Shown in pieces: positions 19,542-29,786 of a stretch of 37,754 nucleotides of DNA. The stretch's first letter is position 1, and each line of letters starts with the position of its first letter. The DNA comes from Zelonia costaricensis. Taxonomy: Eukaryota > Euglenozoa > Kinetoplastea > Trypanosomatida > Trypanosomatidae. A model generated the notes under the pieces. It was not told the origin of the DNA and ran no database searches. It saw only the letters and a list, made by a program, of their open reading frames with translations. The translations under genes and the position numbers were made by a program. Location of the stretch: the NCBI GenBank assembly GCA_030849075.1, contig JASAOO010003297.1, forward strand, positions 1 to 37,754, read 5' to 3'.

Positions 19542-20505
19542 TGTGACGGGGAGGGAGGGGGAAAGAGAAGTAAGAGGTGTTCGGTTTAAGGCCGCCGCGA
19601 AGGGGGGAGGTGGTGGTGCTTGGGTGGGGGTGTTGAGTGCGTTGCTGGTGTCTGAGAGAAGGAGGGGGGGGGGCAGGGTGATTGCCGTGCTGCCGTGTGT
19701 CGCCCTCCTGCCCCAACGCCATCGCTTGTCATCACACACAGACAAAGATCGAACACAAGAAAGAAAAAACAGAAGAAGCGCAACAGCAGGTTGCGAGTGG
19801 CCACCGCGCGCGGTGCGGTCGGGGGGGTGCGCGTGATGGCGGTGCGGGGGTGCCCCCCCCTTCAACTGGCCCTTTCCCACGGCGTGCGCGGGCGTCCCCC
19901 GATGCGGCGCCTCGTCGGCTCTTGTGCAACTCCGTTCCACCCCCGCTCTCTTCCCGCTCGTCTTTCCGCCGCCGCGGGGTGGCCGCGCCGTGTGGCGCCC
20001 GCGGGGTGCGGGCCGGGCCAGGTGGGCACGCCCCATGCGGGGCTGGCGGGCCGCGGAGGGCGCCGGCCGCGGGCTGGGGTGGCGGGGAGAAGAGGGGGGG
20101 GATTGGTGGGTAATGGAGGGGGGGGGTGGGGTCGGTTGGCGGTGCGTGTGTGTGCCATGGTGTGCGTCGACTTCGTGCGGGGGCGCGGTTGTTGTCTTCC
20201 ACGAGTCAACGCGTGGGCGTGTTTGCACGCGGCATCTCTCATAGTCATTGATTCTTTCTTTTTTGTGTTCGCAACGTTCACTGCGGCGGCAGCGCAGGAC
20301 AACACCACCACGCCTTTAGCCAAAGCCCTCGCATCGCCGACACCACCGTCCTCATCGTCACGTGCGTGTGCGCGGCTACACGCGAGGCCATCGCACCATC
20401 GACGCGAGGGGTAAAACGGACACCCAAGCGTGGCTCTGCGCAGAGTTGTGTGATTCTGTGTGGATTTAGGTGTGTGTCCGAAGAGCAGCCAACACGAGAG
20501 CGGCG
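19542..20505. other. Convergent strand-switch region (probable transcription termination zone)
   Basis: Plus-strand genes end at 19541 and minus-strand genes end at 20506, so two polycistronic units meet here. In Leishmania such regions are known sites of RNA polymerase II termination and of base J. No tRNA or other RNA gene with recognisable boxes is seen. The plus strand carries many G-runs: around 19547-19560, 19595-19610, 19664-19676, and five or more between 20071 and 20131. A short G5/C8 inverted element sits at about 19848-19860. The segment 20250-20270 has a T-rich tract. The zone ends in ordinary mixed sequence before the stop of the minus gene. Confidence 0.75.
20071..20131 (+). other. 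Cluster of G-runs, potential G-quadruplex, inside the strand-switch region
   Basis: G-runs of three to nine bases follow each other (20071-20073, 20076-20079, 20084-20087, 20094-20101, 20108-20110, 20118-20126, 20128-20131) with short spacers. They could fold into one or two quadruplexes on the plus strand. The position between two converging transcription units suggests a part in termination or base J placement, which is inference. Confidence 0.55.
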
Positions 20506-20997
20506 CTACTTGCGACGCTCGTAGATCTCGCGTGCCGGGAAGGGCAGCGGGGCGCGGTTGTAGCGGTGGAAGTGCACCGAGTCGTAGCCGACGTAGCCGT
20601 CGTCCGCCTTGCCCTGGATCTTAGTCGTGTTGCCCGGGTACATGCGCAGGAGGCCCCACATGTGTCGCACGAAGAGGTGCTGCAGGTGGTACTCCTGATA
20701 CTGGATGCGCCGGTACCACGTCGCCATCTGCGCGCCGCGCGAGCGCTTGTAACCGGTGGTGTCGCCAACGCGTGGCGGGGGCTTGCACATGTGAAAGCGG
20801 TGGAGGTCCTTCTGGATGACCGCCGTGCGGCGCAGCGGGAGCTGGTCGATGCCCATGGTGAAGTAGAGCAGCTTGTGCTTCACCATCCGCTCCGGCTCTG
20901 CCCACCACCGCGGGCCCGTGCGGATCACCGAGATCGGCGCGGTCGCGACGGAGCGCGTCAGGAACGTGTTGAGCGCGGCGGCGGTGTGGCGCAGCAT
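20506..20997 (-). CDS. Small basic mitochondrial-type protein, 163 aa
   Basis: Minus-strand frame from ATG (20997-20995) to TAG (20508-20506). The frame is open 12 codons further upstream only to a GTG, so the first ATG is used. The N-terminus MLRHTAAALNTFLTRSVA is a good mitochondrial presequence. The rest is rich in Arg, Lys, His, Tyr and Trp (for example GPRWWAEPERMVKHKLLYF and ATWYRRIQYQEYHLQHLF), strongly basic and without membrane segments. Size, charge and targeting fit a mitoribosomal protein or a small accessory subunit of a mitochondrial complex, but I recognise no family. It is the last gene of the minus-strand array before the strand switch. Its compact, non-repetitive sequence argues for a conserved gene. 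Confidence 0.82.
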   Translation of the reverse strand: MLRHTAAALNTFLTRSVATAPISVIRTGPRWWAEPERMVKHKLLYFTMGIDQLPLRRTAVIQKDLHRFHMCKPPPRVGDTTGYKRSRGAQMATWYRRIQYQEYHLQHLFVRHMWGLLRMYPGNTTKIQGKADDGYVGYDSVHFHRYNRAPLPFPAREIYERRK

Positions 20998-21459
20998 CGC
21001 GACGACGTGGCAGCTGTGGAGTAGTGAGACCACTGTGGGCGTGGGCGAGACGAGGTCGGGAGGACCGTAGTGCCGTCACCCGATCGTGTACAAGTGCGTG
21101 GGCGCGTGTTCGTGGGGTTGCGGGTGGAGCACCGTGTGTGTGTGGATGGCAAAGCGAACGGAGACGGCGAGGGACCGTGAGTGAGTGAGTGCGAGAGTGC
21201 GGCAGCAGCAGCACCAGCAGCAGGGAGACGGATGCACGCTTGTGAGCGATGCAAACGGAGGCGGATGCGACGGCGTAAGGTGCGAGGGCAGTCGAGTTGA
21301 AGGCAAGGCGGGTGCGCAGCGGGTGCAGCAGCACCCACCAGGTGAATACAGAAAAGCCCACGTCACTCAAAACAAAGTCGAGCAGGGGCAGCTTTAGCAC
21401 GCGTGCACACATTCACACACAGACACACACACACACAAACACGCATACATGCACGAGCA
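20998..21459. other. Intergenic region between two minus-strand genes
   Basis: This 462-base spacer holds no gene. Read on the minus strand, CCCACAG (AG at 21034-21033) and CTCCACAG lie shortly upstream of ATG 20997 after C/T-rich sequence and are the probable acceptor sites. A CA-rich tract at 21405-21440 (GT on the transcribed strand) lies in the 3' UTR of the next minus-strand gene. Confidence 0.6.
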
Positions 21460-24400
21460 CTATGCGTAGGGCTCGCTGTCCATCGCGCTGTCGTCGTCCG
21501 GCGACTCCTCCGTGACGGCGCTTCCGGCGGCATCGTCAACGCAGTAGCCGCTGCCGCTCACCGTCTCCTCGACCTCTGCGGGGCCGGTACGCGAGACGAG
21601 CTTCAGCGCCGCCTGGGCACGTCGCTGCCGCTCCAGCTCGCGGCGCAGGCTCTCCCGCCACGCGTCCTCCTCAGAGAAGGCCGCGCGGGCGGCGCTGCTG
21701 TCGGCTGCAGCCGGCAGAGTCCCCGCCGACGCGGCCGCGGCGCTCGCCATCGGGGCACCGAGTAGGCTGATGAAGTTCGCTGTCGGTGAAACTCCCTGCA
21801 CGGCCGTGTCGGAGTGCTCGGTCGCACACGCGCGCCGCCGCGCCACGCCGTCCACAGCCGCCGCCGGCGTACGCGCAGCCCCGTCGACAGCCACAACGGA
21901 ATGCGGCACCGTCGTTGCCGCTGCTGCGCCTGCCGCTGCGTGCATGACCGCTGCTGCGGCGCTGGTGGCTGGCGCCGCTCCCGTCGTTGCTGCTGCGCCC
22001 GCGGCGTTGGCCCCGGCGCTGGGCGATGCGGCCAGGCGCGAGGAGGAGGCGTTGAGCAGGTAGACGCGCGCCCACTGGTACACCACCCCCTCCGCGGTGA
22101 CGGCGACGAGGAAGCGGCCGTTGGGTGACCACGCCACACCGGTGCACCGCCCACCGTACGGCATCGGCAGCGTCGCCAACACATGGCTGCGGCTGCGTGG
22201 CGCCGGCCCCACTGCAGCACCAATCCCCTCGCCGCTCCACTCCGCACTCGCCGTCGCAGCATCGCCCGCTGCGGATGACGGTGGTGTCCGGAGGAGCGGC
22301 TCGATGCGCACAAAGCCCTCTTCGCACGGCGTGGCAACGACGATGACGCGGGGGTTGTCAGGGGACTGCACGGCGCCGACGCCAAGGTGGCGTAGCCGGC
22401 TCGGGCTGGTCGTCTTGAGCAGCGGGTACAGGCGGTACGTGACAATGGGGGGCTGCTGGTGCTGCAAACGCGGAAGCTCACGCTGGCGCGGCGGCGCAGA
22501 CGCGGACGCTGTCCCTGCCGCCCCACTGCTGCCTGAGCCACCCGGCTGTGCAGCCGGCCGCAGTTGCAGCAGCAGCCCAAGTACGTAGATGGTGTCGCAC
22601 GGGAGCGTCACGAGGATCATCAGCGGACACACCGCGTCGAGGGCGTCGTCGCGGAGCTGCCGAAGGAGCTCGTTCTCGGAGAGGCTCGGCAGCGCAGCTC
22701 CGCCGCCGCCTGCGCTCGCCGTCGTCGATGGCTGGTGGGAGGGGGCGGTGGCGGGTGTGGGGGACTGTCTGGAGGGCAGCTTTGCCGTCGCGCTTGTGCC
22801 GCCGCTGCCGCCCCACAGCGAGCTGAAAGTGTCTGTTAGCCGCGAGGGCAGCGCCGCGAGGGCGTGGGTGAAGCTCGAAGTGGAGGCGGAAGCTTTGCTG
22901 GACGGTGCCGCATTCGCAGCTGCACCACCAGCAGCGCCGGTAGAGTGCTTCTCGCGCCGGCTGCGCACCGCAGTGTCGCTCAGATCTCCCCCTGCAGCGG
23001 CGGCTGCCGAAGCCCAGCACGCGCGGTTCTGCTCCGCCGTGGTGCGGAGCGTGTGCGCCGTGGCCTCGAGCGGGTGCCGCGGCGCGGGCTGTGACGCCGC
23101 TGTTGCCGCACATTCCCCAGCACCGTCGTGCCGCGGCCCGCGCCGCTGGAAGAGGCTGTGCAGCTGCGCGGTGTGCAGGGTGCTGACAGCCAGTGCGCCG
23201 ACACCGCCCATCGACTCGGGCAGGGCGAGGGCCGCGACGCGCCGCAGCTCGGGGAGCTCGTACAGGGGGACGGCGAAGGCGGCCAAGCCATCGCCGCCGC
23301 CGCCGATGCTGCTGCTGCTGCTGGTGCGTGCGTGAGGGCCCTGCAGGAGCGTGTCGGGGACGTAGGAGCGACTGCGGGAGTGCCGACTCGGGCCTCCACC
23401 AGCACCAGTCGAAGCGCCTGCAGCGGCGGCGGTGTCTAGAGAGCGCAGGGTGGGCCACAGAACGACGTCGCCGGCGCGGTACGTCCACAGCACCACGGTC
23501 CCGTGTGCGTCGCCGGTGAGGAAGAAGGGCGAGGCGATGCGGTCCACGGCAAGAGCGGTGATGGCGGCTGGCCCCGCACCCCTCGTGCGCCGGCCATCAG
23601 CATCGCTGCCCCTGAAGGCCGCGTCGCTGACTGACGCACCACCGCTGCTGCTGCCTCTGTGGCGACCTCCTCCGCCCCGCCCGTCCCCATCGAGGCCGAC
23701 GCCCAGACGACCCAGCTCGTCGGCGACCCCGCGCGCACCACCGCCGCCACCGCGTGCGAGGCCGGCGCCTGCGACGTTGGTGACCGGCAGCCCGGTCGAG
23801 CTGTTGTACAGGTGCAGCTCACTGCTGCCGAGGTAGCTGACGAGGAGGTAGTTGTTGTTCTGGGGCATGAAGCGGACCAGGTACGGTGCCTGCGAGCTGA
23901 GCCCAGCCCCCACGCCGGGGTACAAGACCTGCGTGGACGCCGCTGCCGCCGCGGCAGAGGCCCACACCGCGCTGATGCGGCGCACCTTGGCACACGCGCG
24001 GCCGTTCCACACAATCACACATCCGTCCATCCCCGCTGTTGCAAAGAGGGCGCCGTCGTCGTTGAAGGCAATGGACAACACGGCGGCGGTGTGCCCCGGC
24101 AGCGGCATCGGCTGGGCCGCGGCAGTCGCCGGTGTGGTCGCGGTCGTGCTGGTGCGCGTTGGTGGGGCGGCACCGTCCAATGCGCTCGTGCTTCCGGCTG
24201 CTGCGGCTGTAGGTGCCGTTGCGGTGAGGCCCGCCAGGGCCGGCGCGGTCGGCGCCTGCGGAGGCCACAGACTCCCCAGTGGGGTGGCGCGCACCACGTC
24301 GTTCGGATTTCTCACCGGCACACGCCACAGCAGGCCAGACGACGTGCCCACGAGGTAGGCGTCGGCGGCCTGTGAGAAACCAACGCACGTCGCCTCCAGC

Positions 24401-26400
24401 GGCGGGGCCGGGTCGCGGCGGCGCACGAGCCCCTCCAGCGCCCGCAGATCCACCACACGGGCCTCGGGGGAGAAGAGGTAGGAGACGTAGGGCGCCACTA
24501 CGCCCTTCTCGATCGCGTCCATCTCCGCGATGTAGCTCAGCTGCGTGTTGCTCGTCGGCGAGTGCGTCGGCGCGTGGCGGCGTGACTGGGGGCCGCCGCC
24601 CTCGGCGTCCTCCTGCGGAGGCGGCGAGCCGTTCGCGGTGTGGTTGCGCCGTCCTGCTTCGACCTCCTTGTCGCCGTCGCCCAGGCTCGAGGAGTGCACG
24701 GACCACTTTGAGGAGAGCGGGGTCGAGGAGCGGCTCGCGCTGCGCTGTGTTGATGTCGACGGAACGCGGCTGAAGACGCCGCGGGTGGCCGAGTCCGCGT
24801 AGCAGCGCAGCAGCGACATGGTTTCCGCACAGGCGTTGTAGTGCGTGTCTCCCGGGCGTGGAAGGGTAAGCGGGGTGAAGGGGGCTGCTGCCGCTGCCGC
24901 TGCACCTCGTGGCGCACCGGGCTCGTTCACCGGCGAGCATGAGGATGCGCTGCGCGAGGAGCACCGGCAGTGCGATGAGGCGGGTGAGGGGGAGCGGGAG
25001 CGCGAGGGGGGCTTGTTGGACGGGGGTGAGGCGTGCGACGGGCCGCGGTCCCACGCCGCCGCGGTGCTGCCGTGTGCGTCTTCCCCTGACGAGACCCGTG
25101 ATGGGCTGTGCGCGTGGTGCGAGGGCTGCTGCCGCTGCGGCTGCTTGCTGTCGACCCGCATCAGCGGCGATGCCGCCAGCGCGGCCGTCCCGGCGTCGCG
25201 CAGGGTGCGAGCAAACTTCGAGATGGGGCTGTCACTCGTTTCAGCGGCGTCTGCGGTGGTTGGGGTGCTGAAGGAAGCAGGCGGACACTTGCTCGGCGAT
25301 GGTGAACCCATCGCCGACTTCTCGAGAGCATCAGCGGGCTCGAGTACGGAGCTGCGAGGGCGTCGCCGGTGGCCACAGCGCGAACACCGGGAGCGCCTCC
25401 ACGGAGAGTCCTCCCGCCACCTCCGGCGACGGGGACTGGCGCCTGCGAAGGTGCCCGCTCCTGCGGCCGCCGCGGGGGTGGACGCAGCGTGTTGCGTCGG
25501 GTGCAGCAGCAGCGAGAGCGGGCTCGGGCTACCCTCGGCAAAGCTGTCGCGCACGGGCTGGGGGTTCGACAGCGCGGACAGCTGCGGACGTGACGGGTGC
25601 GAGCGCGGCTGTGGGCTGCGGCGATCGCGGCGCTGCTTCGTTTCGCGCTGGCGACCGTGCGCCGACGCGGCCGGCACTCGCAGTGGCGGGGACCGCTGCG
25701 CCACTGCTGCGACGGGCTTTGGTGCACTCGAGGGCAGACGCGCCGTGGGCACCCCGGCGGCCGAGGAGGGCGAGGACGAGGACGACCGCGATGTCCAGGC
25801 CGGCGGCGCCGCCCCGCCTGTCAGGGCTCCGCCGCCGGGGAGCTGGAGAGGGCCGGCTGCGTCAGGGAAGAGAAGCGGCGTGCCGGATGCGGCGGCGGTG
25901 AGGATGCGGGCAGCCATGGCGCCAAGCGGCTGGGCCAGTGCATTGCGCACCATGTCAGCGGTCGTGCTTCCAGAAGCCACTGCTGATGCACCTGCTGCCG
26001 CTGCTCTTGCGGCTGCTAGCTGACGACGCGCCGTGCGGCGGCGCAGACGGGCCGCCTCGCGTGCCTTCCTCTCTTCTATGCGCTGCGCGAGCGGTGCGAG
26101 GGGCAACGCCAGTGTGGTGGTGCGTGGGGGGAGGAGGCAGGCAGCCGCGGCAGCCATCGCGGAGACGCCATCCACGGCGCCGTTGCCCACTGGGGGTGAT
26201 GCACAAGGAGCTGGCGCAGATGCGGCATCACCTGGGCGTGGGCTATGGCGACGCGCGGCCTGCACGCGGTTGAGCACCGCGCGAAGGTGGGCCACGGCGT
26301 GGCTGGCGCGGAGCCGAGCCTGATCAGGGGACGGAGGAGCGGCCGTGGAGGCGGGAAGCGGCGGTGCTGGACCTGCGGCGCCGTCCAGGCTTTCCGTCAT
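21460..26400 (-). CDS. Large WD40 repeat protein with disordered N-terminal half, 1646 aa (WDR13-related?)
   Basis: Minus-strand frame from ATG 26400 to TAG 21462-21460; the frame extends nine codons further only to a GTG. Residues 1-610 are Ala/Ser/Pro/Arg-rich and look disordered, with SR-type stretches (PSRSRSPSPASS) near 450. From about 620 a beta-propeller begins: a unit near 660-690 (ATCVGFSQAADAYLVGT), a clear WD unit at 770-800 (GHTAAVLSIAFNDDGALFAT, then CVIVWN), one near 840-870 (LVRFMPQNNNYLLV, then LHLYNSSTG), one near 945-975 (ITALAVDRIASPFFLTGDAH, then VVLWTY), weaker ones at 1040-1090 and 1230-1380, and a last clear one at 1407-1450 (CTGVAWSPNGRFLVAV, then VVYQW). Long Gly/Ser/Ala insertions separate the blades. 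The NNN-STG pattern and the GH-VL-FN-D-LLA-D-G-V-VW pattern recall WDR13, a nuclear protein of animals, which is inference from memory. The C-terminus is acidic. Confidence 0.87.
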   Translation of the reverse strand: MTESLDGAAGPAPPLPASTAAPPSPDQARLRASHAVAHLRAVLNRVQAARRHSPRPGDAASAPAPCASPPVGNGAVDGVSAMAAAAACLLPPRTTTLALPLAPLAQRIEERKAREAARLRRRTARRQLAAARAAAAGASAVASGSTTADMVRNALAQPLGAMAARILTAAASGTPLLFPDAAGPLQLPGGGALTGGAAPPAWTSRSSSSSPSSAAGVPTARLPSSAPKPVAAVAQRSPPLRVPAASAHGRQRETKQRRDRRSPQPRSHPSRPQLSALSNPQPVRDSFAEGSPSPLSLLLHPTQHAASTPAAAAGAGTFAGASPRRRRWREDSPWRRSRCSRCGHRRRPRSSVLEPADALEKSAMGSPSPSKCPPASFSTPTTADAAETSDSPISKFARTLRDAGTAALAASPLMRVDSKQPQRQQPSHHAHSPSRVSSGEDAHGSTAAAWDRGPSHASPPSNKPPSRSRSPSPASSHCRCSSRSASSCSPVNEPGAPRGAAAAAAAPFTPLTLPRPGDTHYNACAETMSLLRCYADSATRGVFSRVPSTSTQRSASRSSTPLSSKWSVHSSSLGDGDKEVEAGRRNHTANGSPPPQEDAEGGGPQSRRHAPTHSPTSNTQLSYIAEMDAIEKGVVAPYVSYLFSPEARVVDLRALEGLVRRRDPAPPLEATCVGFSQAADAYLVGTSSGLLWRVPVRNPNDVVRATPLGSLWPPQAPTAPALAGLTATAPTAAAAGSTSALDGAAPPTRTSTTATTPATAAAQPMPLPGHTAAVLSIAFNDDGALFATAGMDGCVIVWNGRACAKVRRISAVWASAAAAAASTQVLYPGVGAGLSSQAPYLVRFMPQNNNYLLVSYLGSSELHLYNSSTGLPVTNVAGAGLARGGGGGARGVADELGRLGVGLDGDGRGGGGRHRGSSSGGASVSDAAFRGSDADGRRTRGAGPAAITALAVDRIASPFFLTGDAHGTVVLWTYRAGDVVLWPTLRSLDTAAAAGASTGAGGGPSRHSRSRSYVPDTLLQGPHARTSSSSSIGGGGDGLAAFAVPLYELPELRRVAALALPESMGGVGALAVSTLHTAQLHSLFQRRGPRHDGAGECAATAASQPAPRHPLEATAHTLRTTAEQNRACWASAAAAAGGDLSDTAVRSRREKHSTGAAGGAAANAAPSSKASASTSSFTHALAALPSRLTDTFSSLWGGSGGTSATAKLPSRQSPTPATAPSHQPSTTASAGGGGAALPSLSENELLRQLRDDALDAVCPLMILVTLPCDTIYVLGLLLQLRPAAQPGGSGSSGAAGTASASAPPRQRELPRLQHQQPPIVTYRLYPLLKTTSPSRLRHLGVGAVQSPDNPRVIVVATPCEEGFVRIEPLLRTPPSSAAGDAATASAEWSGEGIGAAVGPAPRSRSHVLATLPMPYGGRCTGVAWSPNGRFLVAVTAEGVVYQWARVYLLNASSSRLAASPSAGANAAGAAATTGAAPATSAAAAVMHAAAGAAAATTVPHSVVAVDGAARTPAAAVDGVARRRACATEHSDTAVQGVSPTANFISLLGAPMASAAAASAGTLPAAADSSAARAAFSEEDAWRESLRRELERQRRAQAALKLVSRTGPAEVEETVSGSGYCVDDAAGSAVTEESPDDDSAMDSEPYA

Positions 26401-26807
26401 GGGTGCAGTTTCACGGTGAGCTGTCACAGAAAGCGTGGATGTATTTGTGTGTGTGTCTGCTAGTGGGAGGCCAGCTTCTGTTTACGCGCGGGCTGAGACG
26501 AGGATGCCCTGCGGCGCGTGAAGGCGACGCGCGCGTTGGCGTCCAGCACCAGCCGGCGCCGATATCGGCACGAATGGGAAGGACTGGAGGTGGTGGTGGG
26601 GGAGACGATCGCAAGAGCGGCGGCGGGGAGGGTGAGCACGCGTTTGGGTTTCAGCAGCACAGGCGGGTACTGCACGGGAGAACACGCGGTCAGAGCGTGA
26701 ATGGAGAGCGCCGGGCGGACGGCTACAGTCTCACACCCACAGTCGCGCTCCACGATGACAAAGGGGACGTGGAGCAGCGCTGGGAAGATGCCAGCACAAA
26801 CACGCGC

Positions 26808-26812
<5 letters not shown>

Positions 26813-26852
<40 letters not shown>
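26813..26852 (+). repeat. CA microsatellite, 40 bases
   Basis: Uninterrupted CA dinucleotides on the plus strand, GT on the strand that should be transcribed. It lies about 0.4 kb upstream of the large WD40 gene start, in its presumed 5' UTR or intergenic precursor. Confidence 0.95.
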
Positions 26853-26856
<4 letters not shown>

Positions 26857-27402
26857 TGCGCGTTTCGAAGAAAAGAGGAGATGAGGAGAGACCGGGAAGG
26901 CAACGGAAAGGCACGTGTCCACTGAGCAAGCACAAAGGATGGGAAGGATGCGGAGCTTGAGTCACGGGGGACGAGGCTGGGAGCTGTGCGGTGCAGCGGG
27001 GGGAGGGAGAGTGGGGATGGGGGAAGGGGCTGCATCAGTCGGCCAACACAACACTCTTTCCCTTCCCTCCCTGTGTCACGCATCCCTTCCCCAATGACGA
27101 CTGCGCGGAACGAAGTCGACTGACGCACACCGCCCGGGGGTGTCTGAGACCGCGACGGAGGCGTACGCGAACAGTCGTAAAAGAGGAGGAAGGGGGAGGG
27201 GCTTGAGTGGGCGGAGCGGCGCATGTTGCAGCCCTTCACCGCCGCGCGCCCCCCTTCCCCGCCTCCTTCCGGCCCCCTTTTGTCACCCACCCCACGTGTT
27301 CACGAGAGCAAACTGAGCGCGTGAGTGCGGACTTCTCTTTTTCTCTTTGAGCTTTTCGAATGGACAGCACCGCAAGTTGCTTTGCGTCTCGTCACTCCTC
27401 TG

Positions 27403-27427
27403 CTGAAGCTTACAAAAAAAAAAAAAA
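27403..27427 (-). promoter_or_regulatory. Candidate spliced-leader acceptor upstream of the large WD40 gene
   Basis: An A14 run at 27414-27427 is T14 on the minus strand and is followed there by GTAAG (AG at 27410-27409) and CTTCAG (AG at 27404-27403). Poly-T followed by the first AG is a strong acceptor pattern. It lies 1.0 kb upstream of ATG 26400, so it may serve that gene with a long 5' UTR or an unknown transcript in between. A nearer but weaker AG lies at 26461-26460. Confidence 0.45.
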
Positions 27428-27996
27428 GAATGGAGTGACACAAGCCGAGGCCAGGGACGCACGCGGGAGTCCGAATTGGGGGGGGTGGGTGGACAGGTGG
27501 GGAGGGGGGTGCACTCAGCCATCAACGAAAGCCTCCCCCTCGTTCTTCCTCCTCCGCTGCGTACCGTCGCGCCGCGTGGGCGTCGCTATCCCTGACGTTG
27601 GCATCTTCTCTTCGCCGTTCCAGCTAGCGCGGCGCGTGCACAGCTTCAATTCCTAGTTTGCGTGACAGACACGTGCTGCCGTACTGCCTCACTCGAGCGG
27701 CCCCCTTACCCCCATTCTTCTCCTCCCCTCTCTCTGCCCGGCGCGTCCTTCTCCGTCGCAATACGAAACCAACGACAAGGCAGCGAGCCGGAGAGAGAGG
27801 GAAAGACGTGGGCGGAGTGGTGCAGTGTGGTTCGCTAATGCGGATGCACACGTCTTGCTACAAAACACAAACAAACAAACAAAAGGGCGGGAGAGAAAAG
27901 AGACGAGACGAGAGAAAACAAAAGCAAAGGAAGCAACTACAGAAACGGCGAAGACGCAGCGAGTGGTGTTGAGAAGTGCGAACGTGCAGACACAAG

Positions 27997-28015
27997 CACA
28001 CACACACACACACAC
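27997..28015 (+). repeat. Short CA microsatellite
   Basis: Nineteen bases of CA repeat on the plus strand within the gene-free region. An AAAC-type repeat lies close by at about 27861-27885. Confidence 0.9.
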
Positions 28016-28425
28016 TATGAAACGTCTTTGCTTCACCCCCCTGCAACTCCCCCCGCCTTCCAACTCACCACTCCCGTCCTCCAGCACCGCGGTGGATGGT
28101 GATGCCTGAGAGAGGGCGGGAGGGGAAAGGGCAGGAGGGAGAGAGAGAGGAGTGACAGCGCCTTCGTTCAGCAGTGCACGTGCACGTGGGCACCACCCAG
28201 GCTAAGGCGAGTACCGAGAAGACGACGCACACAAAAAGAAAAGAGAGCACCACAGCATCGGTGCCAACCACAAACACCAACCACAACAACAAAACCCGCG
28301 AGGCGCAAAACGGGCCGCGCGCCGTACGCCACGAATGACACAAGCGACGTGCGCCAAACCACTTAAAACACAAAAGCAGATGCGAGCGTACCTTGACGGG
28401 CACCAGCTGCACCGGTGAACAGAGG

Positions 28426-28460
28426 CGGGGGGGGGGGAGGGTTGTGGGGTGGGGGCTGGG
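28426..28460 (+). other. G-run cluster, potential G-quadruplex
   Basis: A G-run of about 12 is followed by AGGG, GGGG, GGGGG and GGG with one- to three-base spacers. Similar clusters occur at about 27478-27511, 29016-29041 and 31576-31602. All are on the plus strand, which is the template strand if the region is transcribed leftward. Confidence 0.6.
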
Positions 28461-29482
28461 CTGCTGCCGCTTCTTCTTTCTGGATCAGCAGCGAACAAGC
28501 ACCGGCGGAGAAGACCGTAAAGCAGGGAAGCGAGAGTGGACAGCGGAAGAGAAGAGATATAGGTGCGGGTGGGAGGTAATAGAGGACGAGGTGGCCGAGA
28601 GGGGGGGGGGCGTAGGCGGGGCTGCTGTTGCTACGAGCGACCCATGCGCGGCCGCGCTCTTGCGCTGTCATGCTCCTCGTCTCCTTCAAGCCTCGCATTC
28701 GGCAGCTCCCCCCTCCTTTCCGGGCGCACTCATCACGAGCCGCGTGAGAGGCTCAGAGAGGGGGGGGGAAGCGGCTGGGCTCCGCTGTCTATTTGCACAA
28801 GAAGGAAAAGAGAGAACTCCTCCTCCCCCCCTTTCCGCCTGGACCCGGCGCCAGCCACGCACGCCGGCCACGTAGTGTGGGGCTGCAACAGGGAGGGAGA
28901 GGGGCAAAGGAGAGCGGGGGCGAGGGAGGGCTGCAGCGCTGGCGTACAGCTCCTCTCCCTCATCGCGATGACGTGGAAAGGCGGGAAGTTGGGAGGGACG
29001 AATGGCGAAAGGGTGGAGGGAGGGGGGTGGGGGCGGGGGCGCACATCTGCGTTCTTCTCAACATACCGCGTGCATTCCTCAGATGCGGAAGAAACAAAGC
29101 AAAAGAACTAAACAAACAAGGGACGCTGCGATAAACGGACTTGCAATGGAACACAACATCAACAAACAACAGAAAAGAGATCTCAACAGCAGAAACCACA
29201 ATCGTCACGGAGATGGAGATGATGATGTGATGCATGAGCACACGCTCGAATGACATCCGTCACACCTACGAGCACAGAACAAAGGTGGGCGAAAACGGAG
29301 GGTACAGCATCGGACGTAAAAAGGAAAAAAATGCAGCGGGGTGCGCGCCCCACGGGTGGGGGGTTGGAGAAGCCCAGCCACGAGAGCCGGGGTTGGAAAA
29401 CAAGCACACTAGCGCAGCACACACGTGCGCGCTTTACGAAGAGGGAGGGGGGCGGGTGGAGGAACCGGGGCCAAGGTTTATC

Positions 29483-29504
29483 TATATATATATATATATA
29501 TATA
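29483..29504 (+). repeat. TA microsatellite, eleven units
   Basis: An uninterrupted TA repeat. It is the only one in the window and an unusually AT-rich patch in this GC-rich DNA. Such sequence melts easily and is prone to length variation; no function can be read from it. Confidence 0.95.
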
Positions 29505-29745
29505 GATACGTATTTGTGAGTGGTGGGAAAGAGAGAAACAAAAGAACAGGAAGGGCGGGTGGGGGTGATGGCTGCCGTTCCGCATCCGCTTCGATGGCCT
29601 CGATCGGTGTGGGGAAAGCGGCAAGCGAAGAGAGGCGGGGCGGGGGGGGGGGAACGCCACCGTGTATCGGGCGTTGGTGGCTCGGTTTACGGAGCCGCAA
29701 GACACGCCGTCAGGAGCCGGCACCCGATACCTCGGCACGTTCGTT

Positions 29746-29746
<1 letters not shown>

Positions 29747-29781
<35 letters not shown>
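29747..29781 (+). repeat. CA microsatellite, 35 bases
   Basis: Uninterrupted CA repeat on the plus strand, directly followed by a plus-strand pyrimidine-rich tract (about 29782-29825) and then the short ORF starting at 29892. The order CA repeat, pyrimidine tract, ATG is the same as in front of several real plus-strand genes of this window. Confidence 0.95.

Positions 29782-29786
<5 letters not shown>

Noticed and set aside
17850..20228. A 792-codon minus-strand frame crossing the stop of the 932-aa gene
   Set aside because: Same antisense effect of G/C-rich codons; its upstream end is low-complexity Pro/His/Arg text in the strand-switch region.
19542..20505. tRNA or 5S rRNA gene at the strand switch
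   Set aside because: Such genes often sit at strand switches, so I looked for B-box/T-loop sequences (GGTTCGA-type) on both strands and found none.
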